This document shows positions 17,612-27,303 of a stretch of DNA of 64,000 bases, one piece after another. Position 1 is the first letter of the stretch; each line of letters opens with the position of its first letter. The notes under the pieces are model-generated. The model was not told the DNA's origin. It ran no database searches and saw only the letters and a list, made by a program, of their open reading frames with translations. Position numbers and translations under genes: made by a program. Location: positions 186,001 through 250,000 of the forward strand of contig NZ_JAQGJM010000038.1 in the NCBI RefSeq assembly GCF_028290625.1. Reading direction: 5' to 3'. The stretch is from Devosia sp. Its GTDB lineage: Bacteria > Pseudomonadota > Alphaproteobacteria > Rhizobiales > Devosiaceae.

Positions 17612-19914
17612 GTAAACGGGGCTGGGGAAGCATCAAGAGTTCGTTGCGCCTGGCCGCTGCCAGTGCCGTGGCGCTGTGCATGCTCGGCAGCGTCGCGATG
17701 GCGCAACTGGTGCCCGCCGACTTCTTCAATGCGCCGATCGACCCATCTGCCCCCACCTCCGTGGAAGCCGACGACCTTCAGGTCGACGCGCCGACCAGCA
17801 TCATTACCGCCACCGGCGACGTGGTGCTCGGCTATGGCGGCTACATCATCAAGGGGCAGAAGCTGGTGTATAACCGCACCACCCGCGATGCCCATTTTAT
17901 CGGTGCCGTTACCATTACCGACCCGTCCGGCAACGTGCTGGAAACCGAAGATTTCGAGGTCAAGGACGGGATGAAGCGCGCTTTCATCACCGCCATGACT
18001 ATCACGACCTATGACGGCGCGCGGATTACCGCCGACAGCACCGACTACGACAAGGCCTTGCAGACCCTCCTGGATAACGCGACCTATTCGCCTTGCGGCG
18101 ATTGCATCGACGATGAAGGCCGCCGCGTCGGCTGGTCGATGAAGGCCAAGCGGATCACCTATAGTTCGGCAGACGGCTCGCTGGCGATGGACCAGCCGAG
18201 CCTGGCGCTGCTGGGCATTCCGGTGGCGTGGCTGCCCTATTTGTGGCTGCCGGACACCAGCCAAACGGCCCTCGCCAACGTGCGGATGCCGACCTACGAC
18301 TATAGCGATGCGATCGGCCACAAGGTGGCCGTGCCGATCAGCGCCTATTCCAGCAAATACACCGACGTCATCCTGACCCCGACCCTGCTGACGCGGCAGG
18401 GCCTGCTGATGGACGCCGAATGGGTGCAGCGGTTCGAGGCGGGCTCGTTCCGGATCAAGGGATCTGGCGTGTATCAGCTCGATCCGACGGCGTTCACCTT
18501 TGCGCCGTCGCAGCGCGAGTGGCGCGGCGCGATCCAGACCTCTGGTAATTTCGTGCCGGCAAAAGACTGGAAGGTCGGCTGGTCCTACACGGCGTTCAGC
18601 GATTTTGCGTATTTCGAGGACTACCGGATTTCGACGGCAGAAACCTCGGTCAACGAGGTCTATGCCACTCATTTGACGGACGACACCTACTTCGATGCGC
18701 GCCTGCAGCAGTTCAATGTGCTTGGCCAAGTCACGCGAGAGTCGCAGGATTTGCAGGGCAATGCGTTGCCGAAGGTGCGGTTCGAGCAGATGCTGGAGCT
18801 GGCGCCGGGCATGGGCCGGGTCGAGATCACCGGGCGGTTGCTGGGCGTTCGGCGCGAGTCGGACTACAGTACCAGCGCCAATGGCGTGCCCTATCAGTTC
18901 GGTTACGCGGGCAACAAGAACCATGCCGTGTTCCAGGCAGGTTGGCAGAACCAGTATATCGGCGGCGGTGGGTTCGTGGCGACGCCCTATCTCGGCGGAC
19001 GGCTCGACATCGCCAATTACGACAGCGCAAGCGCCATTGGTCCGGCTGACGCGACGCTGTGGAGCGCCACACCGATCGCCGCCATGGACGTACGGTTTCC
19101 GCTTGCGGCCAGCGATGGCTCGACGGTGCATCTGGTCGAGCCGATCGTGCAGGTAGTGTATCGCGGCACGGATAACGGACTGCCGGGGATCACCAACGAT
19201 GATTCCCAGAGCTTCATTTTCGACGACACGAACCTGTTCAGCTATAACCGGTTTTCCGGCATGGACAGGCAGGAGACTGGGCTGCGCGCCAATGTGGGCG
19301 GGCGCTACCAAGCCAATTTCGCCAATGGCAGCTATGTCGAGCTCGTCGCCGGGCAGTCGTTCCAATTGGCAGGCCCCAACGCCTATGCGGTCACCGACCC
19401 GACCCTGGTCGGCGTTGGATCGGGGCTGGACGTGTCGCCATCCTATGCGGTGCTCGGGGCCTATGGGTCGTTCGTCGAGGGGGTCACTGTCGGCGGCAAG
19501 GTGCAGGCCGATACCGGCGAAGGACGCGTCACCCGCGCCGAAGCAGGCGCAGATTACACCAATTCGGGTTATTCAGCCGGGGTGAAATATGCCTATATCG
19601 CGGCCAATCCGGCACTGGGCGTGCTGATCGACCAGCAGCAGATCGGCGCTTATGCGGGTGTGCCCTTAGCCGATTATTGGACGCTCACGGGCAATGCCTA
19701 TTGGGACATTACCTCGAACCAATTCTTGCAGGTCGGAGCGGGCCTCACCTATGATGACGGGTATCTGGTCATCGGCGGCACCGCGACGCGCACTGGCCCA
19801 ACTCATACGTCGCCGGATGACACGCGCTTTACCGCCAGCTTCTTTCTTAAAGCCCCAGCAGGGTTGAACCTCGGCTATTCCGGCGCTGTCGCCGTACCCG
19901 GATTTTCGCCGTAA
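17608..19914 (+). CDS. lptD: LPS-assembly protein LptD
   Basis: 768 residues from a GTG that overlaps the lptG stop. A signal peptide (about 1-32, ending AMAQ) is followed by an OstA-type beta-jellyroll (about 50-165; PTSVEADDLQVDAPTSIITATGD in essence) and a long C-terminal beta-barrel with aromatic-rich strands. LptD sits in the outer membrane and inserts LPS into its outer leaflet together with the lipoprotein LptE. Two cysteines (SPCGDCID) lie close together at the end of the jellyroll, the region where disulfides control LptD maturation in enteric bacteria, but no other cysteine is obvious in the barrel. Confidence 0.93.
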   Translation: MSKRGWGSIKSSLRLAAASAVALCMLGSVAMAQLVPADFFNAPIDPSAPTSVEADDLQVDAPTSIITATGDVVLGYGGYIIKGQKLVYNRTTRDAHFIGAVTITDPSGNVLETEDFEVKDGMKRAFITAMTITTYDGARITADSTDYDKALQTLLDNATYSPCGDCIDDEGRRVGWSMKAKRITYSSADGSLAMDQPSLALLGIPVAWLPYLWLPDTSQTALANVRMPTYDYSDAIGHKVAVPISAYSSKYTDVILTPTLLTRQGLLMDAEWVQRFEAGSFRIKGSGVYQLDPTAFTFAPSQREWRGAIQTSGNFVPAKDWKVGWSYTAFSDFAYFEDYRISTAETSVNEVYATHLTDDTYFDARLQQFNVLGQVTRESQDLQGNALPKVRFEQMLELAPGMGRVEITGRLLGVRRESDYSTSANGVPYQFGYAGNKNHAVFQAGWQNQYIGGGGFVATPYLGGRLDIANYDSASAIGPADATLWSATPIAAMDVRFPLAASDGSTVHLVEPIVQVVYRGTDNGLPGITNDDSQSFIFDDTNLFSYNRFSGMDRQETGLRANVGGRYQANFANGSYVELVAGQSFQLAGPNAYAVTDPTLVGVGSGLDVSPSYAVLGAYGSFVEGVTVGGKVQADTGEGRVTRAEAGADYTNSGYSAGVKYAYIAANPALGVLIDQQQIGAYAGVPLADYWTLTGNAYWDITSNQFLQVGAGLTYDDGYLVIGGTATRTGPTHTSPDDTRFTASFFLKAPAGLNLGYSGAVAVPGFSP

Positions 19915-19966
19915 TTTTCGGCAATTGACAGGGCGGGTTTCCCACCGCATTGAGAGTGGGACGACA

Positions 19967-20893
19967 ATGGACAGGCGGATGACGATGATGGCGAACAGTG
20001 TTTTGGGGCGCGTAGCTGGCGCCATGATCCTGGGACTGCTGGTCACCATGGCCGCGGCCATGCCGTCCTTTGCGGCAGTTATCGTCACCGTCAACGGAAC
20101 GCCCATCACCGACACGCAGGTGTCGCAGCGCGTCAAGCTGTTCTCGATGGAAGGCAATCGGACGGGCCAGCGCGGCGCCACCGACCAGTTGATCGATGAA
20201 GCCTTGCAGATGACCGAGGCCAAGCGCCTTGGCATCACTGTGTCCAATGCACAAATCGACAGCGCGCTGGTGGACGTGGCCCGCAACGTCAAGTTGAGCA
20301 AGGACAAGCTGGTTGAAATGCTGGAAGGCAACGGCGTCGGGATGGACACGTTGCGCGACCGGCTGCGGGCGGCAATCGCCTGGGGCGCGATCGCCGACCA
20401 GGCCATCACGCCGACCGTGCGGGTCTCCGACCTTGATCTCGACCAGCAGGCAGAGAGCAAGCTCGCCGACTACCAGAAGTTCGACTACATCCTCAAGGAA
20501 GTCATTTTCGTTGCTCCCGGTGGCCAGGGCGCCGGCGCCCGCACGGCGCAGGCCAACCGCTATCGCAGCGCGTTCACCGGCTGCGATAGCGCGGTGGACC
20601 TGTCGATGAGCTATACCGATGTCGCCGTGATCGACGTTGGCCGTCGCAATGCAACCCAGTTGCCAGAGGCCGTGGCCAAGGAACTGGCCGGGCTCAATGT
20701 TGGCGGCATCGGCAAGCCGCGCACCACCGATACCGGAGTGTCGATGCTGGCGATCTGCCAGAAGACGGAAGCCGAAGACCTCACCTTCATCAAGGGCCAG
20801 ATGCAGCAGGAAGCCGGCGGCGCGGCTCTGAGCGGCAAGGTTGCCGAATACCTGGCCAATCTGCGCAAGCAGGCCAAGATCATCTATAACTGA
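19967..20893 (+). CDS. SurA-like periplasmic chaperone
   Basis: 308 residues from the ATG at 19967, 52 bases after lptD. It has a signal peptide (cleavage near SFAA, about residue 35), then a SurA N-terminal chaperone region starting VIVTVNGTPITDTQVSQRVKLF. The second half (about 160-290) is where a parvulin domain should be, but it is short and the usual parvulin landmarks are weak, so isomerase activity is doubtful. The order lptD-surA-pdxA-rsmA is conserved across proteobacteria and supports a role in outer-membrane protein (including LptD) folding. A start four codons downstream (19979) is also possible. Confidence 0.85.
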   Translation: MDRRMTMMANSVLGRVAGAMILGLLVTMAAAMPSFAAVIVTVNGTPITDTQVSQRVKLFSMEGNRTGQRGATDQLIDEALQMTEAKRLGITVSNAQIDSALVDVARNVKLSKDKLVEMLEGNGVGMDTLRDRLRAAIAWGAIADQAITPTVRVSDLDLDQQAESKLADYQKFDYILKEVIFVAPGGQGAGARTAQANRYRSAFTGCDSAVDLSMSYTDVAVIDVGRRNATQLPEAVAKELAGLNVGGIGKPRTTDTGVSMLAICQKTEAEDLTFIKGQMQQEAGGAALSGKVAEYLANLRKQAKIIYN

Positions 20894-20932
20894 TCGACCG
20901 GCGCGTCCGATAAGGGCGCGCCACTGACACCC

Positions 20933-21952
20933 ATGAGGGCCGAATTGGACAAGCCGCTGGCCATCAGCATGGGCGAACCTGCGGGCGTGGGTCCTGACTT
21001 GATCCTGCAACTCTATGCGCGCCGGGCCGAGCTAGCGCTGCCGCCATTCTGCGTGTTTGGGCAGGCAGATTTCCTGCAGGCGCGGGCTCAACGGCTTGGC
21101 CTCGACATCCCCATGGAGGCGACGAGCGCCCAAGAGGCCGGATCGATCTTTGCGACCGCCCTGCCTGTGGTGCCGGTCGAAGGATTGCTGCCGGACCGTC
21201 CAGGCGAGGTCAGCCCGGTTTCTGCAAGCGCGGTGATCGGCTCGATCGAGGCGGCCGTGGCGGCGACGTTGACCGGTGCATGCCGCGGGCTAGTAACTGC
21301 CCCGATCCACAAGGGCGCGCTCTATCATGCCGGGTTTAAGCATCCCGGCCATACCGAGTTTCTGGCTGAGCTCTGCGCCCAGGGTGGCAAGGCGCGGCTG
21401 CCGGTGATGATGCTGGCGCATGGCGGGCTCCGGGCGGTGCCGGTGACGATCCACGTGCCGATCAAGGACGTACCGGGCCTGCTGACGCGCGAACTGATCG
21501 TGGAAACGGTGCGGGTGGTAGCCTATGACCTGAAGCTGCGCTTCGGGATCGCCGAGCCCAGGATCGCCGTGGCGGGGCTCAATCCGCATGCGGGAGAAGG
21601 CGGCGCCATCGGGCGCGAGGATCTGGAGATCGTCGCGCCGGCGGTGGCGCAATTGCAGTTCGAGGGCATTGCGGTCACCGGCCCCCTGCCCGCCGATACG
21701 CTGTTCTATCCGGCCTATTGGGCGAAATACGACGCGGTGGTGGCGATGTATCACGACCAAGCGCTGATCCCGATCAAGACGTTGGCGTTCGAGGACGCTG
21801 TCAATGTGACGCTGGGCCTGCCAATCGTGCGCACGTCGCCGGACCATGGCACGGCGTTCGACCTGGCGGGCACCGGCAAGGCCTCGCCGCGCAGCTTCAT
21901 CGCTGCAATCCAGATGGCCGACGCGATGACGCGCAACCAGGCAGAAGCATGA
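20933..21952 (+). CDS. pdxA: 4-hydroxythreonine-4-phosphate dehydrogenase
   Basis: 339 residues. N-terminal [15 protein letters not shown], a central [24 protein letters not shown] block with metal-binding histidines, and [41 protein letters not shown] C-terminal motifs (here near residues 270-315) are all present. The enzyme oxidises 4-phosphohydroxy-L-threonine in the DXP-dependent route to pyridoxal phosphate. It overlaps rsmA by four bases. The ATG at 20933 gives the standard length. Confidence 0.95.
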   Translation: MRAELDKPLAISMGEPAGVGPDLILQLYARRAELALPPFCVFGQADFLQARAQRLGLDIPMEATSAQEAGSIFATALPVVPVEGLLPDRPGEVSPVSASAVIGSIEAAVAATLTGACRGLVTAPIHKGALYHAGFKHPGHTEFLAELCAQGGKARLPVMMLAHGGLRAVPVTIHVPIKDVPGLLTRELIVETVRVVAYDLKLRFGIAEPRIAVAGLNPHAGEGGAIGREDLEIVAPAVAQLQFEGIAVTGPLPADTLFYPAYWAKYDAVVAMYHDQALIPIKTLAFEDAVNVTLGLPIVRTSPDHGTAFDLAGTGKASPRSFIAAIQMADAMTRNQAEA

Positions 21953-22797
21953 GCCAGATCGACGATCTACCACCGCTCCGCGAGGTCATCGCCGAGCATG
22001 GCCTACGCGCGAAAAAAGAACTGGGGCAGAACTTCCTGCTCGACATGAACCTGACGGCCCGCATCGCGCGGGTCAGCGGGTCGCTGGAGGGCGTGCGGGT
22101 TATCGAGGTGGGTCCGGGGCCAGGCGGGCTGACACGGGCGCTGCTGGCGGAGGGCGCGCGCGAGGTGATCGCCATCGAGCGCGATCCGCGGTGCCTGCCG
22201 GCCCTGGCGCAGATTGCCGAGGCCTGTCCCGGCCGGCTGACGGTCATTTCGGGTGATGCGCTGGAGACCGACTATCGGCTGCTGGCTGATGGACCGACGC
22301 GGATCATCGCCAACCTGCCCTACAATATCGCCACCCCCCTGCTCACCGGGTGGCTGACGACCGATCCTTGGCCCGCCTGGTTCGAGAGCCTGACGCTGAT
22401 GTTCCAGCGCGAAGTGGCGGAGCGGATTTGCGCCAAGGCCAATGACGACGCCTATGGGCGGCTGGGCGTGTTGGCCGGCTGGCGTACCGACGCACGGATT
22501 GCGTTTAATGTGGGCCGGCAGGCGTTCACGCCGCCGCCGAACGTGACCTCGGCCGTGGTGCATCTGGTGCCTAAGGCGATCGCTGGCGACGTCGCCGTGA
22601 AGGACCTGGAGCAGATTACCCGCGCGGCGTTCGGGCAGCGCCGCAAGATGGTGCGGCAGAGCCTCAAGGCGACCGGCGTGCCGGTGGAAGGATTGCTGAC
22701 CGTCGCCGGGCTCAAGGGCGACGAGCGGGCCGAGGAACTGCCGGTGGAGGCGTTCCTCAAGATGGCTAGGGCGCTGCCGGAACTGCGGCGCGGCTAA
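21949..22797 (+). CDS. rsmA: 16S rRNA dimethyladenosine transferase RsmA (KsgA)
   Basis: 282 residues. Motifs: [11 protein letters not shown] at the start, [14 protein letters not shown] (SAM-binding motif I), and [11 protein letters not shown] (the N-L-P-Y catalytic motif of adenine N6 methyltransferases). The enzyme dimethylates two adjacent adenines near the 3' end of 16S rRNA during small-subunit maturation. Its start overlaps the pdxA stop, and its last four bases overlap the 3' end of gmk on the other strand. Confidence 0.95.
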   Translation: MSQIDDLPPLREVIAEHGLRAKKELGQNFLLDMNLTARIARVSGSLEGVRVIEVGPGPGGLTRALLAEGAREVIAIERDPRCLPALAQIAEACPGRLTVISGDALETDYRLLADGPTRIIANLPYNIATPLLTGWLTTDPWPAWFESLTLMFQREVAERICAKANDDAYGRLGVLAGWRTDARIAFNVGRQAFTPPPNVTSAVVHLVPKAIAGDVAVKDLEQITRAAFGQRRKMVRQSLKATGVPVEGLLTVAGLKGDERAEELPVEAFLKMARALPELRRG

Positions 22798-23435
22798 AGC
22801 AAATCGATCTGGTTCTGCAGGTCTTTGACGAAGTGGTCGAGCTGGGTCAGCCGTGGGCGGGCCAGGCGGGCGGCGGCGAGGATGGAGCGGACCTTTTGGG
22901 TCGACTGCTCGAGATCCTCGTTGATGATGATGTAGTCGTATTCGCTGTAGTGCTGCATTTCGAGCTTGGCATTGCGCAGGCGCTTTTCGATGGTGCCGGC
23001 GCTGTCCTGGGCGCGACGCTCTAGGCGGGCGCGCAGTTCTTTGATGGTGGGCGGTAGGATGAACACCGTCACCATGTCGGAACGGCTGCGCTCATAGAGC
23101 TGCAGCGTGCCCTGATAGTCGATATCGAACAGGATATCGTTGCCGGCGGCCAGTTGCTCTTCGACCTTGGCGCGAGGGGTGCCGTAGTAATTGTCGTGCA
23201 CCTTGGCCGATTCCAGCAGCTCGCCTTCGGCCTTCATGCTCTCGAAGGTGGGGACATCGACAAAGTAGTAATGCGTGCCCTCGACCTCGTCGGTGCGGCG
23301 AGCGCGGGTGGTGACGGACACCGACAAGCGGATGTTGGGGTCCTGCCCGAACAGCGAGCGTGAAATGGACGACTTGCCGGCGCCCGAGGGCGAGGCAATC
23401 ACCAGCATGACGCCACGGCGTTGAGACTCAATCAC
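22794..23435 (-). CDS. gmk: Guanylate kinase
   Basis: 213 residues from a GTG at 23435; an internal ATG nine codons later is less likely because it would leave almost nothing before the P-loop. The P-loop is SPSGAGKSS (15-23), followed by [21 protein letters not shown], the GMP-binding region with conserved arginines. It phosphorylates GMP to GDP. It is the last gene of the fab-mltG-gmk string on the minus strand. In many related genomes a yicC-type gene sits between mltG and gmk; here only 70 bases separate them. Confidence 0.94.
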   Translation of the reverse strand: MIESQRRGVMLVIASPSGAGKSSISRSLFGQDPNIRLSVSVTTRARRTDEVEGTHYYFVDVPTFESMKAEGELLESAKVHDNYYGTPRAKVEEQLAAGNDILFDIDYQGTLQLYERSRSDMVTVFILPPTIKELRARLERRAQDSAGTIEKRLRNAKLEMQHYSEYDYIIINEDLEQSTQKVRSILAAARLARPRLTQLDHFVKDLQNQIDLL

Positions 23436-23505
23436 GACACGACCCTATTGGAAATTCCGATTTGTGCGGCGTAGTTGCGCGATCGTGATGACATGGTCAA
23501 GACAG

Positions 23506-24618
23506 TTATTGGGGCGCCGTTTCGGTAGCGCCTTCGGCCTCGCTGGCTTCCAGTGCGGCCTTGGCGGCTTCAGCGTCAATCTGCGCCTGTTCGCGCTCGA
23601 TGGCGCGGAACTTGGCCACGTTGGCCTGGTGCTCCTTGTAGGTCGCGGCAAAGACGTGACCTTGGTCCGGCGTGGCGCCCTTGGCGACGAAATAGAGATA
23701 TTCGTGGCTATCGGGATTGGCCACGGCCTTGAGCGCATCGATGCCCGGATTGGCGATAGGCGTCGGCGGCAGGCCATCGATCTGGTAGGTATTATAGGGC
23801 GTTTTCGCCTCGATCTCGGAACGCTTCAGACCACGGCCCAGAACCGACTGGCCCTTGGTAATGCCATAAATGATGGTCGGATCGGACTGCAGGCGCATGC
23901 TCTGTTTGAGGCGATTGACGAAGACGGCGGCGACCTGCGGGCGCTCGGAGGCGACGCCGGTTTCCTTTTCGACGATCGAAGCCAGGACCACTAGTTGCTC
24001 GGGGGTCTGGAGCGGCAGGTCGGCATCGCGCCCTTCCCACACGGCGGCCAGTTCGGTCTTCATCGCCGCTTCCATGGCGTCGAGCACCGACTGGCGACTA
24101 TCGCCCGGATTATACTGGTAGGTGTTGGGCAGGATCGAGCCTTCAGCCGGCAGGCCGGTGATTTCGCCGATCAGGTTCTTGTCCTGGTTGAGGCGGTCAA
24201 CCACCTGCCAGGAGGTGAAGCCTTCCGGCACGGTGACGGCGTAGAGAATCGGCTTGCCGTGCAGCAGTTCGTTGAGAATGTCGGACATGCTGGCATTGGC
24301 GGGAATGCGGTATTCGCCGGGCTTGAGCGTGCCTTCGACATTGGAGACGCGGCGGCCGAAATCGAAGACGTAGCGGTTGGAAATCAGGCCAAGGCTTTCC
24401 ATACGCTCGGAGGTGGAGCCTAGCGTATCGCCGCTTTGCACGACGAAGGTGGTGCCGTCGGGGATGGCGCTATCGGCGTAGAACTGGGAGGCGATGAAGA
24501 CGAGCCCGCCTCCGACCACGAGCATGCCCAGCACGGCCAAGGTCAGGAACCCATTGAGGATTTCGATCAATCCGTTGCGGCGGCGGGGCCGCGAACGCTT
24601 GGCCTTGCGATCATTCAT
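23506..24618 (-). CDS. mltG: Endolytic murein transglycosylase MltG
   Basis: 370 residues. A basic cytoplasmic start (KAKRSRPRRR), one membrane helix (about 22-48), a LysM-like region, then the YceG domain with the catalytic glutamate in ASIVEKETG (about residue 220) and the LQSDPTIIYGI and TPYNTYQIDGLPPTPIANPG motifs typical of the family. MltG cleaves nascent glycan strands in the inner membrane and sets peptidoglycan chain length. The C-terminal 40 residues are an Ala/Glu-rich extension. It lies downstream of fabF after a possible terminator. Confidence 0.94.
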   Translation of the reverse strand: MNDRKAKRSRPRRRNGLIEILNGFLTLAVLGMLVVGGGLVFIASQFYADSAIPDGTTFVVQSGDTLGSTSERMESLGLISNRYVFDFGRRVSNVEGTLKPGEYRIPANASMSDILNELLHGKPILYAVTVPEGFTSWQVVDRLNQDKNLIGEITGLPAEGSILPNTYQYNPGDSRQSVLDAMEAAMKTELAAVWEGRDADLPLQTPEQLVVLASIVEKETGVASERPQVAAVFVNRLKQSMRLQSDPTIIYGITKGQSVLGRGLKRSEIEAKTPYNTYQIDGLPPTPIANPGIDALKAVANPDSHEYLYFVAKGATPDQGHVFAATYKEHQANVAKFRAIEREQAQIDAEAAKAALEASEAEGATETAPQ

Positions 24619-24632
24619 TGCTGCGTCACCCC

Positions 24633-24664
24633 AAAAGCCCGGTCATTGCTACGCCGGGTCTTTT
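24633..24664 (-). terminator. Possible terminator between fabF and mltG
   Basis: On the minus strand AAAAG.CCCGG pairs with CCGGG.CTTTT (one bulge) around an 11-base loop, ending in a short T run. It lies about 120 bases past fabF and immediately before mltG. It could separate fab expression from mltG-gmk, or only attenuate it. Confidence 0.5.
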
Positions 24665-24786
24665 CATCGTATTGGCGCCAAATCATGGCAAGGCCGGGCG
24701 CATTCTTCTCACGGCCCCAGGCAAAGACAAGCGGAAACACCGCGCCAACGGCGCGATGTGAACTGAAAACAACAGCGGATGAAGCG

Positions 24787-26055
24787 TCAGGCGACCTTGC
24801 GCATGACCAGGGTCGCGTTGGTGCCGCCAAAGCCGAAGGAATTGGACAGCGCGACGTTGATCTCTTTCTTGAGCGCCGTGTGGGGCACAAGATTGATCTC
24901 GGTCTCGACGGAGGGGTTGTCGAGATTGATGGTCGGCGGCGCGATATTGTCGCGCATGGCGAGCAGCGAGAAGATCGCTTCGACCGAGCCGGCGGCGCCG
25001 AGCAGATGGCCGATGGCCGATTTGGTCGAGCTCATGGCCGCGTTGGAGGCCGAGGCCCCCAGCATGCGCGTGACCGAGCCAAGTTCGATCTCGTCGCCAA
25101 GCGGCGTCGAAGTGCCGTGGGCGTTGATGTAGTCGATCTCGGATGGGGAGATGCCGGCGCGCTTGATGGCGGCCTGCATGCAGCGGAAACTGCCATCGCC
25201 ATCGGGAGACGGCGCGGTGATGTGATAGGCATCGCCGGACAGGCCATAGCCGATGATTTCGCCGTAGATCTTGGCGCCGCGGGCCTTGGCCCGCTCATAG
25301 TCCTCGAGCACCACGATACCGGCGCCCTCGCCCATGACGAAGCCGTCGCGGTCCTTGTCGTAAGGACGCGAGGCCTTTTCGGGGGCATTGTTGAAATTGG
25401 TCGACAGGGCACGCGCCGAGGCAAAGCCGGAGAGAGCCAGCCGGTTGATGCAGCTTTCGGCGCCGCCGGCGATCATCACGTCGGCATCGCCCAGGGCGAT
25501 CAGGCGCGAGGCATCGCCAATGGCGTGGGCACCGGTGGAGCAAGCCGTGACCACGGAATGATTGGGGCCCTTGAGCCCGAACCGGATCGAAACGTAACCG
25601 GACGCCAGATTGATCAGCCGGCCGGGAATGAAGAAGGGGCTGATCCGGCGCGGGCCTTTTTCATGCAGAATGATGGAGGCATCATAGATGCCGCCAATTC
25701 CGCCAATGCCCGAACCGATCAGAACGCCGGTGCGCTCCTGGTCTTCCTGGGTCTTGGGCTCGACACCCGCGTCCTGGATGGCCTGAGTGGCGGCTGCCAT
25801 GGCATAGACGATGAAGGGATCAACTTTACGCTGATCCTTCACGTCCATCCATTCGTCCGGGTTGTATTTTCCGTCCGCATAGTCGCCCAGCGGAAGCTGA
25901 GCGGCGATCTGGCAGGCTATGTCATCGACCTGGAAATTCTCAATGCGCCTGGCACCGGATTTCCCGGCGAGAATATTGGCCCAGGTAGTCTCGACACCAC
26001 ACCCTAGAGGGGTAACGAGGCCGATACCGGTGACGACGACACGGCGCAATTCCAT
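24787..26055 (-). CDS. fabF: Beta-ketoacyl-ACP synthase II
   Basis: 422 residues from the ATG at 26055. The nucleophile is Cys172 in VVTACSTGAHAIG; the two histidines are in NAHGTSTPLGDEIE and KSAIGHLLGAAGSVEA, so the Cys-His-His site is complete. GFGGTNATLV near the C-terminus is also canonical. The enzyme condenses acyl-ACP with malonyl-ACP during fatty acid elongation. It is 21 bases downstream of acpP, whose product is its carrier. Confidence 0.96.
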   Translation of the reverse strand: MELRRVVVTGIGLVTPLGCGVETTWANILAGKSGARRIENFQVDDIACQIAAQLPLGDYADGKYNPDEWMDVKDQRKVDPFIVYAMAAATQAIQDAGVEPKTQEDQERTGVLIGSGIGGIGGIYDASIILHEKGPRRISPFFIPGRLINLASGYVSIRFGLKGPNHSVVTACSTGAHAIGDASRLIALGDADVMIAGGAESCINRLALSGFASARALSTNFNNAPEKASRPYDKDRDGFVMGEGAGIVVLEDYERAKARGAKIYGEIIGYGLSGDAYHITAPSPDGDGSFRCMQAAIKRAGISPSEIDYINAHGTSTPLGDEIELGSVTRMLGASASNAAMSSTKSAIGHLLGAAGSVEAIFSLLAMRDNIAPPTINLDNPSVETEINLVPHTALKKEINVALSNSFGFGGTNATLVMRKVA

Positions 26056-26076
26056 GATCAATGGGCCTATCTAGGC

Positions 26077-26313
26077 TTAGCCGACAGCTTTGGTCAGGAA
26101 GGAGACTGCGTCACCAAAAGTCTGGATAGACTCGGCAGCGTCGTCAGGAATTTCGACCGAGAATTCTTCTTCGAACGCCATAACCAGTTCGACCTGGTCA
26201 AGGGAATCGGCGCCCAGATCGTCGATGAAGCTGGCCTTCTCGACAACCTTCTCGGCATCCACATTGAGGTGTTCCACAACGATCTTGCGGACCCGATCAG
26301 CGACATCGCTCAT
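26077..26313 (-). CDS. acpP: Acyl carrier protein
   Basis: 78 residues, acidic. Ser37 in the motif [12 protein letters not shown] is the site of 4'-phosphopantetheine attachment. It lies between fabG and fabF, as in most proteobacteria. The 197-base gap before it suggests its own promoter, in keeping with the high abundance of ACP. Confidence 0.98.
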   Translation of the reverse strand: MSDVADRVRKIVVEHLNVDAEKVVEKASFIDDLGADSLDQVELVMAFEEEFSVEIPDDAAESIQTFGDAVSFLTKAVG

Positions 26314-26510
26314 ATTGACTTCCCTTTTCGAAATCGAGGTTTCGTTTCGCTTCTTATTGGCGTGGCGCTAAATCTTCAAGCGCCGTGTTGGCTTGCACCC
26401 AGGCAATCTAGGGGGCGCGGTGCGGGCTCGCAAGGTGGACCAAGGCTCCGTACACAGACAGATACAGCGGTCCGATCAAGCAATTACCTGCGTTATCAGT
26501 GGCTTGGCGA

Positions 26511-27248
26511 TCAGATCATAGCCATGCCGCCGTTGACGTTGAGGGTGTGACCCGTGATGTAGGCTGCCGCATCGCTGGCAAGGAATACTGCACAACCCGC
26601 CACTTCCTGGGCGGTTCCCAGACGGCCGGCGGGAATTGTGGACAGGATGGATTCGCGCTGTTTGTCATTCAGTTCATCGGTCATGGCCGACGCAATGAAG
26701 CCCGGCGCGATCGAATTGACGGTGATGCCGCGCGAGGCGACTTCGTGCGCCAAGGCCTTGTTCATGCCAATCAGGCCGGCCTTGGAGGCAGCGTAATTGC
26801 CCTGCCCCGGATTGCCCATGACGCCCGAGACCGATGAGATGCCGATGATGCGGCCATGACGCTGCTTCATCATTCCGCGCAGCACGGAGCGGGTCAGATG
26901 GAAGGCGGCGGTGAGGTTGACGGCGATGACGTCGTCCCACTCCTCGTCCTTCATGCGCATGAAGAGATTGTCGCGGGTCATGCCGGCGTTGTTGACCAGA
27001 ATATCGAGGCCACCCAAGGCGGCTTCGGCGGCGGGGACCAGGCGGTCCACCTCATCGAGCTTGGAGAGATTGCAGGGAAGAATCGGGCAATCGGCGCCGA
27101 TTTCCTTGGCAGTATCCTCTAGCGCCCCGACGCGGGTGCCGCTGAGGGCGACACGGGCGCCAGCAGCAGCTAAGGCCTTGGCGATCTCGCGGCCAATGCC
27201 GCCGCTGGCGCCGGTGACGAGGGCGCGTTTTCCAGTTAGATCAAACAT
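26511..27248 (-). CDS. fabG: 3-oxoacyl-ACP reductase
   Basis: 245 residues. NADPH-binding TGASGGIG near the N-terminus, NNAGMTRDNL, and the catalytic Ser-Tyr-Lys set with YAASK (about residues 151-155) are present. PGFIASAMTDELNDKQRE is a typical FabG segment. It reduces 3-oxoacyl-ACP in fatty acid elongation. It lies between fabD and acpP. Confidence 0.96.
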   Translation of the reverse strand: MFDLTGKRALVTGASGGIGREIAKALAAAGARVALSGTRVGALEDTAKEIGADCPILPCNLSKLDEVDRLVPAAEAALGGLDILVNNAGMTRDNLFMRMKDEEWDDVIAVNLTAAFHLTRSVLRGMMKQRHGRIIGISSVSGVMGNPGQGNYAASKAGLIGMNKALAHEVASRGITVNSIAPGFIASAMTDELNDKQRESILSTIPAGRLGTAQEVAGCAVFLASDAAAYITGHTLNVNGGMAMI

Positions 27249-27303
27249 TTAAGCGTCCTCGGCGAGAAATTGAATCGGGTCGTTCAGGTATTGAATCAGG
27301 TGC

